Origin: an uncultured Saprospiraceae bacterium
GTDB taxonomy: Bacteria; Bacteroidota; Bacteroidia; Chitinophagales; Saprospiraceae
Length of the DNA: 64,000 bases
Direction: 5' to 3'
Assembly: GCA_938015595.1 (NCBI GenBank)
Contig: CALLPI010000011.1
Location: 24,846 to 88,845, forward strand
Shown: positions 18,201 through 27,454 of the stretch, piece by piece
How positions within the stretch are numbered: the first letter of the stretch is position 1
Layout: each line of letters opens with the position of its first letter
The notes under the pieces: model-generated
Told to the model about the DNA's origin: nothing
Seen by the model: only the letters and a program-made list of their open reading frames with translations
Databases searched by the model: none
Program-made: the position numbers and the translations under genes

Positions 18201-18977
18201 ATGCATACTTCTACTGCCATTGGGCACGTATCGTACGCCGTACACGATAATGGCGTGGCGTACATCAGTTTTTATCATCCGGCGCACAACTCCATGCCCG
18301 GCTACTTGCTGGCTCAGATGACAGAAGCCTTTCAGACTGCCGGCGCTGACGCCCAGGCAAAAGTCGTGGTGTTGAAAAGCGAGGGCAAGCGCACTTTTTG
18401 TGCCGGCGCCTCCTTCGACGAGTTGGCTACCATACAGGACTTTGATACCGGTAAGCGCTTCTTTATGGGCTTTGCCCACGTGATCAACGCCATGCGCAAA
18501 TGCCCCAAGTTTATCATCGCACGGGTGCAAGGTAAGGCAGTGGGCGGCGGGCTGGGGCTGGCCTCTGCCTCCGACTACTGCGTGGCTACAGAAGCAGCAG
18601 CTGTGAAACTGAGCGAACTGGCCGTAGGTATTGGGCCGTTTGTAGTAGGCCCTGTCATTGAGCGCCGTATTGGTAAGGCTGCATTTGCACAACTGGCCAT
18701 AGATGCTGCTACGTTTCAGAGTGCTGCCTGGGCTTTTGAGCAGGGTTTGTACCAGGCGGTGTATCCCACTGTAGAAGAGGTGGATACTCATATAGGCCAG
18801 TTGGCCAATCGCCTGGCTGGGTCGCACCCAGAGGCCATGCGCCAACTCAAAGCCATCCTTTGGGCAGATGCTGCTCACTGGGACGAACTGCTGGAGGAGC
18901 GCGCGGCCATCAGCGGTCGTCTGGTACTTTCTGACCACGCCAAGGCTGCCATCGCTGCCTTTAAACAAAAAAGCTAA
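18201..18977 (+). CDS. enoyl-CoA hydratase/isomerase family protein
   Basis: 258 residues from the ATG at 18201; the TTG eight codons upstream overlaps the promoter. This is a crotonase fold: the oxyanion-hole motifs are TFCAGASFDELA (near 65) and GKAVGGGLGLASASDYCVA (near 115). LSELAVGIGPFVVGPVIERRIG follows (near 140), with a C-terminal helical cap. It hydrates or isomerises an enoyl-CoA. The operator shared with paaE suggests a role in phenylacetyl-CoA breakdown (PaaF/PaaG-like), but general beta-oxidation remains possible. A small helical protein follows after 2 bp. Confidence 0.88.
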   Translation: MHTSTAIGHVSYAVHDNGVAYISFYHPAHNSMPGYLLAQMTEAFQTAGADAQAKVVVLKSEGKRTFCAGASFDELATIQDFDTGKRFFMGFAHVINAMRKCPKFIIARVQGKAVGGGLGLASASDYCVATEAAAVKLSELAVGIGPFVVGPVIERRIGKAAFAQLAIDAATFQSAAWAFEQGLYQAVYPTVEEVDTHIGQLANRLAGSHPEAMRQLKAILWADAAHWDELLEERAAISGRLVLSDHAKAAIAAFKQKS

Positions 18978-18979
18978 TC

Positions 18980-19261
18980 ATGAGATTCGAGGAATTGCTC
19001 AAGGGGGAGTTTTTGAAAGTAGTGGAGGAGCAGTTGCAGAATGCTCAGCCTCCTGCGGTAATCCATACCTTGCAACGCCTGCTGGCCGACGGATACAGCC
19101 CCCGCGATGCCCGCCTGCTCATAGCGCAATGCGTGGCGGCAGAGTATGTGGCAGCTATGCAGCAAGACTCGCCCTTCGATTACGAGCGCTATGCGCAATG
19201 CCTGGAGGCGTTGCCCAATCACCAGGCAGCATTTAAATTTAGTAAGGATATAAGCGCTTGA
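18980..19261 (+). CDS. small helical protein of unknown function
   Basis: 93 residues, begun 2 bp after the enoyl-CoA hydratase stop, so translationally linked to it. Predicted all-helical: FEELLKGEFLKVVEEQL, then HTLQRLLADGYSPRDARLLIAQCVAAEY, then FDYERYAQCLEALP. The pattern of a helix, a G-YS-x-xA turn and a FDxxRY-x3-L-x2-LP ending recurs in short uncharacterised bacterial proteins, but I cannot name a family with confidence. No signal peptide or membrane helix. Confidence 0.7.
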   Translation: MRFEELLKGEFLKVVEEQLQNAQPPAVIHTLQRLLADGYSPRDARLLIAQCVAAEYVAAMQQDSPFDYERYAQCLEALPNHQAAFKFSKDISA

Positions 19262-19279
19262 GCCCACTTAAAAGCGCAT

Positions 19280-19287
19280 CATATTTG
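19280..19287 (+). promoter_or_regulatory. -7-like element (CATATTTG) before the E1 gene
   Basis: CATATTTG differs from TAnnTTTG at the first base. It lies 44 bp upstream of the ATG at 19332, past the small helical gene's stop. Confidence 0.4.
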
Positions 19288-19331
19288 CATCCATACTGGC
19301 CACCACTTTATTGGAACAAAATAAAATCACT

Positions 19332-21401
19332 ATGAAAACCGCCCACCAAATAGACACCGACCTGCTTGTAAAGGCCTTTCGCCTAATGGCCACTGCCCGC
19401 TGGATGACACTGGTGTATGAAGAGCACTTCAGGGTGGTATCCAAGTATGTACATGCCACCTCTCGTGGACATGAGGCCGTACAACTTGCGACGGCCCTCC
19501 AACTGCAACCCCAGGACTACGCCTACCCTTACTATCGCGACGACGCTATGCTGCTAGGCATTGGCATGCGCCCCTACGACCTCATGCTCCAACTCATGGC
19601 CAAACGCGACGACCCATTCTCTGGTGGGCGCACTTACTACTGCCACCCTAGCCTGCGCGACCCCGACAAACCCAAAATACCGCATCAGTCTTCTGCTACC
19701 GGTATGCAGGCCATTCCTGCCACAGGGGCTGCCATGGGCTTGTGGTACAAAACTGCGCACGGCATAGCCGACTGGGCGCCCGAACAAGCCCCTATTGTGC
19801 TGTGCTCCTTGGGCGATGCCAGTATTACCGAAGGCGAGGTGGCAGAGGCTTTCCAGATGGCGGCACTCAAGCAACTTCCTATTCTTTATCTGGTGCAAGA
19901 CAACGAGTGGGACATATCCGCCCATGCCAGCGAAATTCGCTCCCAAAATGCCGCCGAGTATGCCAAGGGCTTTCGTGGCCTGGAGGCCATCAGTATAGAT
20001 GGTAGCGACTTTGTCGCCTGCTACGAGACCCTGCGCGATGTCACTTGGCGCATACGCCACGAGCGACGCCCCTTCCTGGTGCATGCTCATGTGCCGCTGC
20101 TTAATCACCATACCTCCGGTGTGCGCAAGGAGTGGTACCGCAATGATCTGGCGCTACACCAATTGCGCGACCCTTACCCCGTGCTCCGGCAAAGCCTGCT
20201 GGAAGAAGGATGGACACAAGCGCAACTGGACGCCATAGACCAGGAAGCAGAGCAAACCGTAAGAGCCGACTTTGAAGCCGCCCGCCAGGCACAAGACCCC
20301 CGTCCGCAAGATTTGTTTACCCATGACTTTGCGCCTACACCCATCACTGAGGAGGTTGGTCTGCGCGAACCCGCCGACCGCTCCTATAAAGTTATGGTGG
20401 ACTGTGCACTCTTCGCTCTGGAAGAACTCTTGGAGAAACATCCCGAATGCCTGGTATATGGTCAGGATGTAGGTGCGCGCTTAGGCGGGGTGTTTAGGGA
20501 ATGCGCCACCCTGGCCCAGAAGTTTGGCGACCATCGCGTGTTTAACACCCCCATACAGGAAGCCTTTATCATTGGTAGTACAGCAGGTATGTCGGCGGTG
20601 GGATTGCGCCCCGTGGTGGAGGTACAATTTGCCGACTATATCTGGCCGGGGCTGAACCAATTGTTTACTGAGTTGAGCCGCAGTTGCTACCTGTCTAACG
20701 GCAAATGGCCGGTGGCCTCGGTCATTCGCGTACCCATTGGGGCTTACGGTAGCGGCGGGCCTTATCATTCTTCCAGCGTAGAGTCAGTGCTGACCAATAT
20801 CCGCGGTATCAAGGTGGCTTACCCCAGCACTGGTGCCGACCTCAAAGGGCTGCTCAAGGCTGCTTGGTACGATCCTAATCCAGTGGTTATCCTCGAGCAT
20901 AAAGGGCTGTACTGGAGCAAAGTACCTGGTACAGAGGCTGCCCGTACCATCGAGCCCGACGAGGACTACGTCGTTCCTTTTGGCAAGGCGCGTCTTGTAC
21001 TGGAAGCTGAGCCTGAGTACGTTGAGTCTGGACAGGCGCTGCTAGCTGTTGCCTACGGCATGGGTGTGCACTGGGCGCTCAACGCAGCAGCAGCATTTCC
21101 AGGGCAAATCACTGTGATGGACTTGCGCACCCTGTATCCACTGGATACTGAGGCTGTCTTTGCTCAAGCCCGGCGCCACGGGCGTATCCTGGTCATTACG
21201 GAAGAACCTGTGCACAACTCGTTTGCCCAAAGCGTGGCCGCTCGTATTCAGGAGCACTGCTTCGAGTATTTGGACGCTCCGGTGCGCACCATAGGTTCGG
21301 AAAACCTGCCGGCTATCCCGCTCAACGAAACACTGGAGAACACCATGATCCTCTCTGCCGACAAGGTGGCCGATGCCATGCGTGCCTTGTTGGCGTATTG
21401 A
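19332..21401 (+). CDS. 2-oxoacid dehydrogenase E1, fused alpha and beta subunits
   Basis: 689 residues from the ATG at 19332. Residues 1-330 match E1 alpha: the thiamine-diphosphate motif runs from LGDASITEGE (near 160) to QDN about 28 residues later. Residues about 350-689 match E1 beta: YGQDVGARLGGVF (near 375), the GMSAVGLRPVVEVQFADY region, and the C-terminal transketolase-like domain with LRTLYPLD. It decarboxylates a 2-oxoacid (branched-chain or pyruvate) and reductively acylates lipoyl E2. Fusion of alpha and beta in one chain is common in Bacteroidota. E2 and E3 are not in the window. Confidence 0.93.
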   Translation: MKTAHQIDTDLLVKAFRLMATARWMTLVYEEHFRVVSKYVHATSRGHEAVQLATALQLQPQDYAYPYYRDDAMLLGIGMRPYDLMLQLMAKRDDPFSGGRTYYCHPSLRDPDKPKIPHQSSATGMQAIPATGAAMGLWYKTAHGIADWAPEQAPIVLCSLGDASITEGEVAEAFQMAALKQLPILYLVQDNEWDISAHASEIRSQNAAEYAKGFRGLEAISIDGSDFVACYETLRDVTWRIRHERRPFLVHAHVPLLNHHTSGVRKEWYRNDLALHQLRDPYPVLRQSLLEEGWTQAQLDAIDQEAEQTVRADFEAARQAQDPRPQDLFTHDFAPTPITEEVGLREPADRSYKVMVDCALFALEELLEKHPECLVYGQDVGARLGGVFRECATLAQKFGDHRVFNTPIQEAFIIGSTAGMSAVGLRPVVEVQFADYIWPGLNQLFTELSRSCYLSNGKWPVASVIRVPIGAYGSGGPYHSSSVESVLTNIRGIKVAYPSTGADLKGLLKAAWYDPNPVVILEHKGLYWSKVPGTEAARTIEPDEDYVVPFGKARLVLEAEPEYVESGQALLAVAYGMGVHWALNAAAAFPGQITVMDLRTLYPLDTEAVFAQARRHGRILVITEEPVHNSFAQSVAARIQEHCFEYLDAPVRTIGSENLPAIPLNETLENTMILSADKVADAMRALLAY

Positions 21402-21604
21402 GGCGCTTTGCATCGCTTGGTGAAAGGGAGGAATACGAATACGGAGCGGCTTTTATCGGCAGAGCAAATACTTGTGGCCGGTTTCGATGCGAAATGGGAA
21501 GCATTGTAGGGTAGGGCGTAACGCGCTCAGACGCTCGCTTTGACAAAAGTCATTGCCAGCCATGGAAATGAGGCGATACCTTGAGTGGAAAAATCGTGCT
21601 TGCC

Positions 21605-21973
21605 ATGCCTGAACTCACACCGCAAACTGTGGACTTGCATCAACTGCACCGAGCGCACCTGCAGCAGTTGGACTACGTGCTGGATCAAATTCAACTTTTC
21701 AGAGAGGCGCTATCCATGGTGATCTCTCGACACCCAGATGATCTTTCTCTGTTAGAGCACGTAGAGGAGTACCGAGCCATTTTGCACCGCAAGCAGGAGC
21801 GGGCGCTGGCGCTGAAAGCAGCCGTGCAGGCACAGGAGCACCAACTGGCCTTGCAGGCGTCTGGTGTGGTGGCAGAGCCTTGCCAAGAGGTATTGCCTGA
21901 TATACAGGGGTTTGGGCAGGAATTCGAACTACTACGCCAAACGCTGCGACGATTTATATCGCGGCACGATTGA
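21605..21973 (+). CDS. small coiled-coil protein, unknown
   Basis: 122 residues from the ATG at 21605; the frame also has a TTG at 21581. Almost entirely helical and rich in Gln, Leu and Glu, with heptad-like spacing through residues 10-75 (HLQQLDYVLDQIQLF, then LEHVEEYRAILHRKQERAL). No signal peptide, no recognised domain. It follows the E1 gene after about 200 bp. Confidence 0.6.
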   Translation: MPELTPQTVDLHQLHRAHLQQLDYVLDQIQLFREALSMVISRHPDDLSLLEHVEEYRAILHRKQERALALKAAVQAQEHQLALQASGVVAEPCQEVLPDIQGFGQEFELLRQTLRRFISRHD

Positions 21974-22655
21974 GCGATTTCTAGCGGTAGGCTAAGGAGG
22001 GGGGGAGGATAAAAAAAGGCCGCATCCGAAAGCGATACGGCCGCACATTGGATTAGTATGAAAAACTATATCACTAACCCAAGGCGGAGCACAATGTTGT
22101 ACGCCAAATATTATTTTAAGACTAATTAACACGTTAGTTCGACGGGCGGCAGGTTTTTGAGGCAGAGGGATGAGCAAGGTTGGCCTTTTGCAGGCAAGGG
22201 CTCGCTGTATTTATTATTCGATTTTTGCAGCTATTCAGCACTGAGATTTGAAAAAAAAGCATAAAAGTATAATTTTGCACTAGTTTTTTAAGCATGCTCA
22301 GAGCTACGAGTTTTAAGTTGTGAGTATTGAGCGAAGGGATTATCTTTACAAATGGTTTAGCAAGCAAAATTAAATTTTTTCCTGTTGTAGAGTTTTGTTC
22401 AAACAATGCTCAAACTCTTAGTCATGCCTACCCCGAGGAATAAGTAAAGCTATGCTATTCCAACGAAGTCCATGGCGGCCTAAGACTTTGTGAAAAACTA
22501 CTGGCAGGGGAGTCGGAATCTGCCAGGTAAGCCGCGAAAAATGAGCCTCGTGTCATTGGTGTAATTTACACACCGGCGGCCTTCGTCGGAAGCGACCAAC
22601 CAGCTACATTAGACGCCAATTAAAATATGCTCGACTCTATTCGAACAATCATAAC
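21974..22655. other. 680-bp spacer with several structured elements
   Basis: No convincing protein gene. It holds the minus-strand RNA candidate (22011-22113), a palindrome-like ACTAA/TTAGT site (22121-22139), a plus-strand TAATTTTG at 22270-22277, a 7-bp hairpin CTGGCAG/CTGCCAG (22501-22526) and a 6-1-6 palindrome GTGTAATTTACAC (22559-22571) about 85 bp before the next ATG. Confidence 0.6.
22011..22113 (-). ncRNA. candidate structured small RNA ending in an intrinsic terminator
   Basis: Read on the minus strand, a 10-bp stem TTGGGTTAGT/ACTAATCCAA (22082-22073 with 22057-22048) is followed by a 9-bp stem GGCCGTATC/GATGCGGCC (22042-22034 with 22026-22018) and seven T (22017-22011). Each stem contains one G-U pair that becomes an A-C mismatch if read on the plus strand, so the minus strand is favoured. 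A weak promoter-like TAATATTTG is at 22113-22105. Transcript length would be about 90 nt. No minus-strand protein gene ends here. No Rfam family was recognised. Confidence 0.5.
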
Positions 22656-25154
22656 ATGAAAATTATGCGACTATTTCTAAAAATGCTATGCGCCACGCTC
22701 GCTTTTACCATCTGCGATATCCACTTCCTGGCAGCTCAGTCTGACAAAGGCATGACCCTACTAGAAAGTAACGACTGGCCGGCTGCAGAAGCTGCCTTCA
22801 GGGCAGATATCAAGGCTAATAAAAACCTGCCGCTGGCCTGGTACAGCCTCTCCAAAATGTATGCCCACTCTCACTTTGAGGGCAAAAACCTCGACAGTGC
22901 TTATGTGTACATCGAGCGCGCCGAACGCGCCTTCCGAAAACTGTCTCCCAAGCAGCGCGAAAAACTGGCCAAAAAGCAAAAACTCACGGCCAAAATGCTC
23001 AGCGAACAACGCCAGCTCCTCTCCGGCCAAGCCGCTGATCGCGCGCTGGCCATCGGTACCATTGAGGCCTGTGAGGCCTACCTCCAACGCTACACCCGTG
23101 CTAGCGCCCAGAACAAGCGCAAGATCTACGAGGTGCTCAATCCCCTCATATTCGACAAAGCCCGACAAAGCTCCGGCAAGGATACCGTACTTCAGCTGTT
23201 CATAGATTACGGCGAGAGCATGGAAACAGTAACACCTGACATCTTCCGCCAGATGCAAATACTCCTTTTTGAACGTACTATGGAGCAAGATGGCATCGGC
23301 GCGTTTCCGGCTTTTCGGCGGCAGTTTCCTGACAATGTAATGAGCCGCGACTCCCTGGCCGCGCAAGTAGAGCGGGCGCTGAATAGCCCGGAGGTAGAAC
23401 CACTGGAGCTTTGGGCTGATAAGTACCCTAAGTCCGTTTTTCACCGCTACGTACTGGACGCTCTGGCAGCAAGAGTGGTTGCACGCGGTGCAGAGGCTTC
23501 CTGTCGCAAGTTTGTACAACAGCATCCGCACCACAAAGATGCTCCGGCAGTGTGGAACCGCTACTACGACCTGGTGCGCAAACGAGCTACGCAGCCCGAA
23601 CAACTGGAGCAGTTCTTGCTGGATAACCCTGCCTTCCCCAACCCAGATTTCGTCAAAAAAGACATAGCTGACCTAGAACTCCTGCGCAGTAAGCCCATAG
23701 TGCAAACACCGGCAAACCCTGCTCCTCAAAAAAAACTCAACGAAATTGAACTCGAAGACCTCAATCGTCGCGAATTTGCACCCCGCATTAATACGCCACA
23801 AAGCGATTACTCTCCTATCCTATCTGCTGATGGCCGTACGCTATACCTGTGCCGGAGACACAATGGCTCTGAAGATATTTTCGTATCGTATCAGAATGCA
23901 CGGGGCGAGTGGTCGGAGCCTGAGCCCGAAAGCGCTTGGAACACCAGCGATAAAAGTGAAGCGCCTGAAAGTATCAGCGCCGATGGCAACTACTTCTACC
24001 TTTTCCGGCAAGGCAAGTTTTATGTGAGCCAGCGCACCGCCGAGGGCTGGAGCGCTCCCACGCTGATGCCCCCGCCGTTCAACCAGTTTGGCTGGCAAGC
24101 CGACCTCAGCATCTCCTCTGATGGCAAAGCCATGCTCTTTGCTGCCGGCAACCTTTGGAACTCCGACATCTACGTCTGTCTGCAAGACGAGCAGGGCAAC
24201 TGGGGGCAGCCCATCTCGCTTGGCCCCACCATCAATACCGAGAGAAACGATCGCTCGCCCTTCATCCACCCCGACGGTAAAACCCTCTATTTCAGTTCAC
24301 AGAGGCACGGCGGCCTGGGCGATTTCGACATCTACATGAGCAAGCGCCTAGATGATACCTGGACCAACTGGAGCGAACCCACAAATCTTGGCCCAGCCAT
24401 CAACACCAAAGGAAGTGACTGGGGCTTCCGCGTCAGCACTGACGGCACTTTTGCCTACTACTCGGCCAACCTCAACGGCAGCGAAGATATTGTGCGCTGC
24501 GACTTGCCCGCTGCCGCCAAGCCAGAAGCTGTAGCCACCGTGACCGGTAAAATGACCGACAGCAAAGGCAACCCACTGGATGCTGAAATTCTGTGGGAAG
24601 ACCTGCGCACCGGCGAGGTGGTACAAATCACCCGCACCAATCCTATTACCGGAGAGTTCTTTGCTGTACTACCCGAGCGCAGCCGCTACGGCTACAGCGT
24701 GCGCAAACCTGGGTACTTCCCCCTGGCCGGTAACGTGGATCTGCGCAATGAACTGGGCGAAATTCGCCTAGACAAGCCCATGCAACTGGCTACCCTAGAA
24801 GAAATGCGCACCCGCAACATGACCCTGCCCCTGAACAACCTGTTTTTTGAAACCGGTAAGTACCAGATACAGCCCGAATCCTACCCTGAACTCAACCGCT
24901 TGGCCGACCTTGTCATCAAAGAGAATCTGCATATCGAAGTCCAGGGGCATACCGATAACGTAGGTGCCCCCGCCACCAACCAACAACTATCGGAAAACCG
25001 CGCTCAAGCTGTGCGCCAGTATCTGGTAAACAAAGGGTGTAGTCCTGCTCAGATTGAAACTCGAGGCTTCGGTGAAAACGCCCCCAAGGCTAGCAACGCC
25101 ACTGAAGAAGGCCGCGCGCTCAACCGCCGGGTGGAAATACGCATACGAGGCTAA
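22656..25154 (+). CDS. OmpA-family protein with TPR and PD40 beta-propeller repeats
   Basis: 832 residues. Sec signal peptide (1-28, ending in FLAAQ). Residues 30-340 are helical with TPR-like and tetratrico-related repeats. Residues about 375-615 carry PD40/WD40-like repeats with the DGRTLYLCR, DGKTLYFSSQRHGGLGDFDIYMS and STDGTFAYYSAN motifs. A carboxypeptidase-regulatory-like domain (VTGKMTDSKGNPLDAEI, near 630) follows. The C-terminal OmpA domain (about 720-832) has HTDNVG and NRRVEIRI for peptidoglycan binding. This domain order is standard for Bacteroidota envelope proteins, some linked to type IX secretion and gliding (PorE-like); which one is not certain. The membrane patatin gene follows 13 bp later. 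Confidence 0.9.
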   Translation: MKIMRLFLKMLCATLAFTICDIHFLAAQSDKGMTLLESNDWPAAEAAFRADIKANKNLPLAWYSLSKMYAHSHFEGKNLDSAYVYIERAERAFRKLSPKQREKLAKKQKLTAKMLSEQRQLLSGQAADRALAIGTIEACEAYLQRYTRASAQNKRKIYEVLNPLIFDKARQSSGKDTVLQLFIDYGESMETVTPDIFRQMQILLFERTMEQDGIGAFPAFRRQFPDNVMSRDSLAAQVERALNSPEVEPLELWADKYPKSVFHRYVLDALAARVVARGAEASCRKFVQQHPHHKDAPAVWNRYYDLVRKRATQPEQLEQFLLDNPAFPNPDFVKKDIADLELLRSKPIVQTPANPAPQKKLNEIELEDLNRREFAPRINTPQSDYSPILSADGRTLYLCRRHNGSEDIFVSYQNARGEWSEPEPESAWNTSDKSEAPESISADGNYFYLFRQGKFYVSQRTAEGWSAPTLMPPPFNQFGWQADLSISSDGKAMLFAAGNLWNSDIYVCLQDEQGNWGQPISLGPTINTERNDRSPFIHPDGKTLYFSSQRHGGLGDFDIYMSKRLDDTWTNWSEPTNLGPAINTKGSDWGFRVSTDGTFAYYSANLNGSEDIVRCDLPAAAKPEAVATVTGKMTDSKGNPLDAEILWEDLRTGEVVQITRTNPITGEFFAVLPERSRYGYSVRKPGYFPLAGNVDLRNELGEIRLDKPMQLATLEEMRTRNMTLPLNNLFFETGKYQIQPESYPELNRLADLVIKENLHIEVQGHTDNVGAPATNQQLSENRAQAVRQYLVNKGCSPAQIETRGFGENAPKASNATEEGRALNRRVEIRIRG

Positions 25155-25167
25155 TCGTCCAAGCGTT

Positions 25168-27450
25168 ATGAAATGGCCCACCCTCCCGTGGATACAGGCG
25201 CTGGCGTACTCTTTTCCGATACAATTGCTGCTGCTACATTTGCGCAGCCACCTGCTCTTCCTGGTCGTCTGGGCGGCGCCGGCCTTGATGATCGCTGGCC
25301 TGGCAGGGCGTAAACTGGGGCTTGGGCTGTTGTTTTTAGACCCCGAATACCTAGGCAAGGTCAGTTTCTGGAGTTTCTTTTTCATCGGCTTTACGTTTGC
25401 CGGGTTCGTCATGACCTGGAACTTGACATCTTATCTACTCAGCGCGCATCAGTTTCCGTTCCTGGCTTCCCTGGCTAAGCCCTTTACCAAGTTTTGCGTC
25501 AACAATTTTATTGTGCCAGTGGCTTTCCTGGGGTTTTACCTTAGCTCTATCATCCGCTTTCAGGACGTGTATGAAGGCTTGCCGGTACATGCCACGCTGC
25601 TACACATTACTGGCTTACTGGCTGGTATGTTGGTGCTGTTGGTCTTCAACGGTGTGTATTTCCACTTCACCAATACCGATATTTTTGCCTTTGTGCGAAA
25701 AGGGCTTGTGCCAGCAGACTGGGTCAAAAGCGTAGTACCTGGCCGCCGCGATGCCAACCTCGACTATATCAAGCAAGACGAAAACTGCATGCCAGTGCGC
25801 ATTTATCTCACCGAGACGCTATTGTACCGGCCGGTGCGAAGTGTGGAACACTACGATGCCTCTATGCTCATGCGCATCTTCCGGCAAAACCATCTCAACG
25901 CCTTGCTGATACAGTTGCTCAGTATGTTCATGCTCATTGGTCTGGGCAGTTTTATTGAGGTGCCGTGGCTACGTATTCCGGCAGGTGCCAGCATTTTCAT
26001 TCTGGCCAGCTTGCTCACGGCCTTGCTGGGGGCTATTGTGTACTGGTTCAGCCAGTGGTGGGTAACGGCGCTGATAGCAGGCTTATTGCTGTTGGAGTTC
26101 CTGACCGGATTTGATACCCTGCGTGCCAAAAACAAAGCCTACGGGCTTGACTACCGCCAAAGGCCTGTTTTATACGCCTATCATGAACTGGAAAAACTGT
26201 GCCACCCCGATACCGTAGCCCTGGATATAGCACAAACCATCCTCATCCTGGAAAACTGGCGTGCCAAAATGCGTCGGCGCGGCCTGATACGCCCCAAGAT
26301 GGTCGTTGTGTGTGTGAGCGGTGGAGGGCTTCGCTCAGCAGCTTGGACTATGTATTCCATACAACGAGCTGACAGCCTGCTCAACGGCCGCCTGATGGAC
26401 CACGCTACACTCGTCACGGGCGCTTCAGGTGGTATGATAGGCATGGCTTACCTGCGCGAGCTGTACTTGCAGAGCCGATGGGGCGCTCCCATTGACTACC
26501 GCGACAGTCGCTACGCGCATCGCATCTCGCGCGACCTCCTCAATGCTGTAGCCTTTACTACTGTATCCAACGATTTCTTCCTGCCTTGGAATGCCTTCAA
26601 GTTGGAGGGGCAGCGCTACCTCAAAGACAGGGGCTATATCTTTGAACATCAGCTCAACGAGAACTCCGGTAGGCTCCTGGATAAAAAACTGTACGAATAC
26701 CGCATTCCTGAACAGCAAGCCGTCATACCCATGATGTACCTTACGCCTACCATTGTGAACGATGGTCGGCGTATGGTTATCTCGCCACACGGTGTCAGCT
26801 TTATGATGACTTCTCCTATCGGCGTGCATCAGCCCGACGCTGTAGAGATAGATGCCGTGGACTTCAGGCGGCTGCTGTGTCGGCATCGCCCCGACGAATT
26901 GCGCTTTCTCACCGCCCTGCGCATGAATGCCTCTTACCCTTATGTGTTGCCCACTATACACCTGCCTACTACGCCCGGCATAGAAGTAATGGATGCCGGC
27001 TTTCGCGACAACTACGGCTTGCTCTCGGCTGCCCGATTCATACAAGTGTTTCAGAAGTGGATACAGGAGCACACCTCCGGCGTAGTACTAGTGCAAATCA
27101 ATACCTCCGAGAAGATAGAAACTATCAGCCCCAGCGAGCAAAAGGGCGTTATTAGCTCATTGTTTAACCCGCTGGATGTAGCCAGCCAGTTGCTTAGCCT
27201 GCAGGAGTTTGAACAAGATGCCAGTATTGGGTTTGTGTTTGACCTGCTGGGCACCGACCGCTTCCAAGTTATTCGTTTTTTGTATCGCCCTACTCAGCAT
27301 GCCAAAGTGCCAGCAGCTATTTCTTTTCACCTCACTCGTGCCGAGAAACAGAGCTTGTGGGAGGCCTGGGATTTGCCAGAAAATCAGCGGGCATTACAAG
27401 CACTCGCCAACGCTCTGGACGAGAAAAAGCCTTTCGAGATACCACAGTGA
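25168..27450 (+). CDS. patatin-like phospholipase with multi-pass membrane N-terminus
   Basis: 760 residues from the ATG at 25168; the longer frame starting at 25054 lies inside the OmpA gene. Residues 1-325 hold about eight hydrophobic helices. The patatin domain follows: SGGGLRSAAW (near 384-393, oxyanion hole), the nucleophile elbow GASGG (near 419-423), and DAGFRDNYG (near 608) supplying the catalytic Asp. The Ser-Asp dyad would hydrolyse acyl esters of phospholipids. The layout of a membrane domain before the patatin domain suggests action at the inner face of the membrane. It is convergent with fahA, the stops being only 4 bp apart. Confidence 0.88.
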   Translation: MKWPTLPWIQALAYSFPIQLLLLHLRSHLLFLVVWAAPALMIAGLAGRKLGLGLLFLDPEYLGKVSFWSFFFIGFTFAGFVMTWNLTSYLLSAHQFPFLASLAKPFTKFCVNNFIVPVAFLGFYLSSIIRFQDVYEGLPVHATLLHITGLLAGMLVLLVFNGVYFHFTNTDIFAFVRKGLVPADWVKSVVPGRRDANLDYIKQDENCMPVRIYLTETLLYRPVRSVEHYDASMLMRIFRQNHLNALLIQLLSMFMLIGLGSFIEVPWLRIPAGASIFILASLLTALLGAIVYWFSQWWVTALIAGLLLLEFLTGFDTLRAKNKAYGLDYRQRPVLYAYHELEKLCHPDTVALDIAQTILILENWRAKMRRRGLIRPKMVVVCVSGGGLRSAAWTMYSIQRADSLLNGRLMDHATLVTGASGGMIGMAYLRELYLQSRWGAPIDYRDSRYAHRISRDLLNAVAFTTVSNDFFLPWNAFKLEGQRYLKDRGYIFEHQLNENSGRLLDKKLYEYRIPEQQAVIPMMYLTPTIVNDGRRMVISPHGVSFMMTSPIGVHQPDAVEIDAVDFRRLLCRHRPDELRFLTALRMNASYPYVLPTIHLPTTPGIEVMDAGFRDNYGLLSAARFIQVFQKWIQEHTSGVVLVQINTSEKIETISPSEQKGVISSLFNPLDVASQLLSLQEFEQDASIGFVFDLLGTDRFQVIRFLYRPTQHAKVPAAISFHLTRAEKQSLWEAWDLPENQRALQALANALDEKKPFEIPQ

Positions 27451-27454
27451 GCCG

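Noticed and set aside
21997..22006. G-run as a possible G-quadruplex or slippage site
   Set aside because: A single run of about ten G with no further runs nearby; nothing else supports it.
22134..22406. 90-codon minus-strand frame upstream of the RNA candidate
   Set aside because: Low-complexity, AT-driven composition and no protein-like pattern. The terminator 90 bp beyond it is better explained by the small RNA.
22501..22571. Hairpin CTGGCAG/CTGCCAG and palindrome GTGTAATTTACAC as a riboswitch or known operator
   Set aside because: Real as symmetry elements, but they match no riboswitch or regulator site that I can name; listed only in the spacer note.
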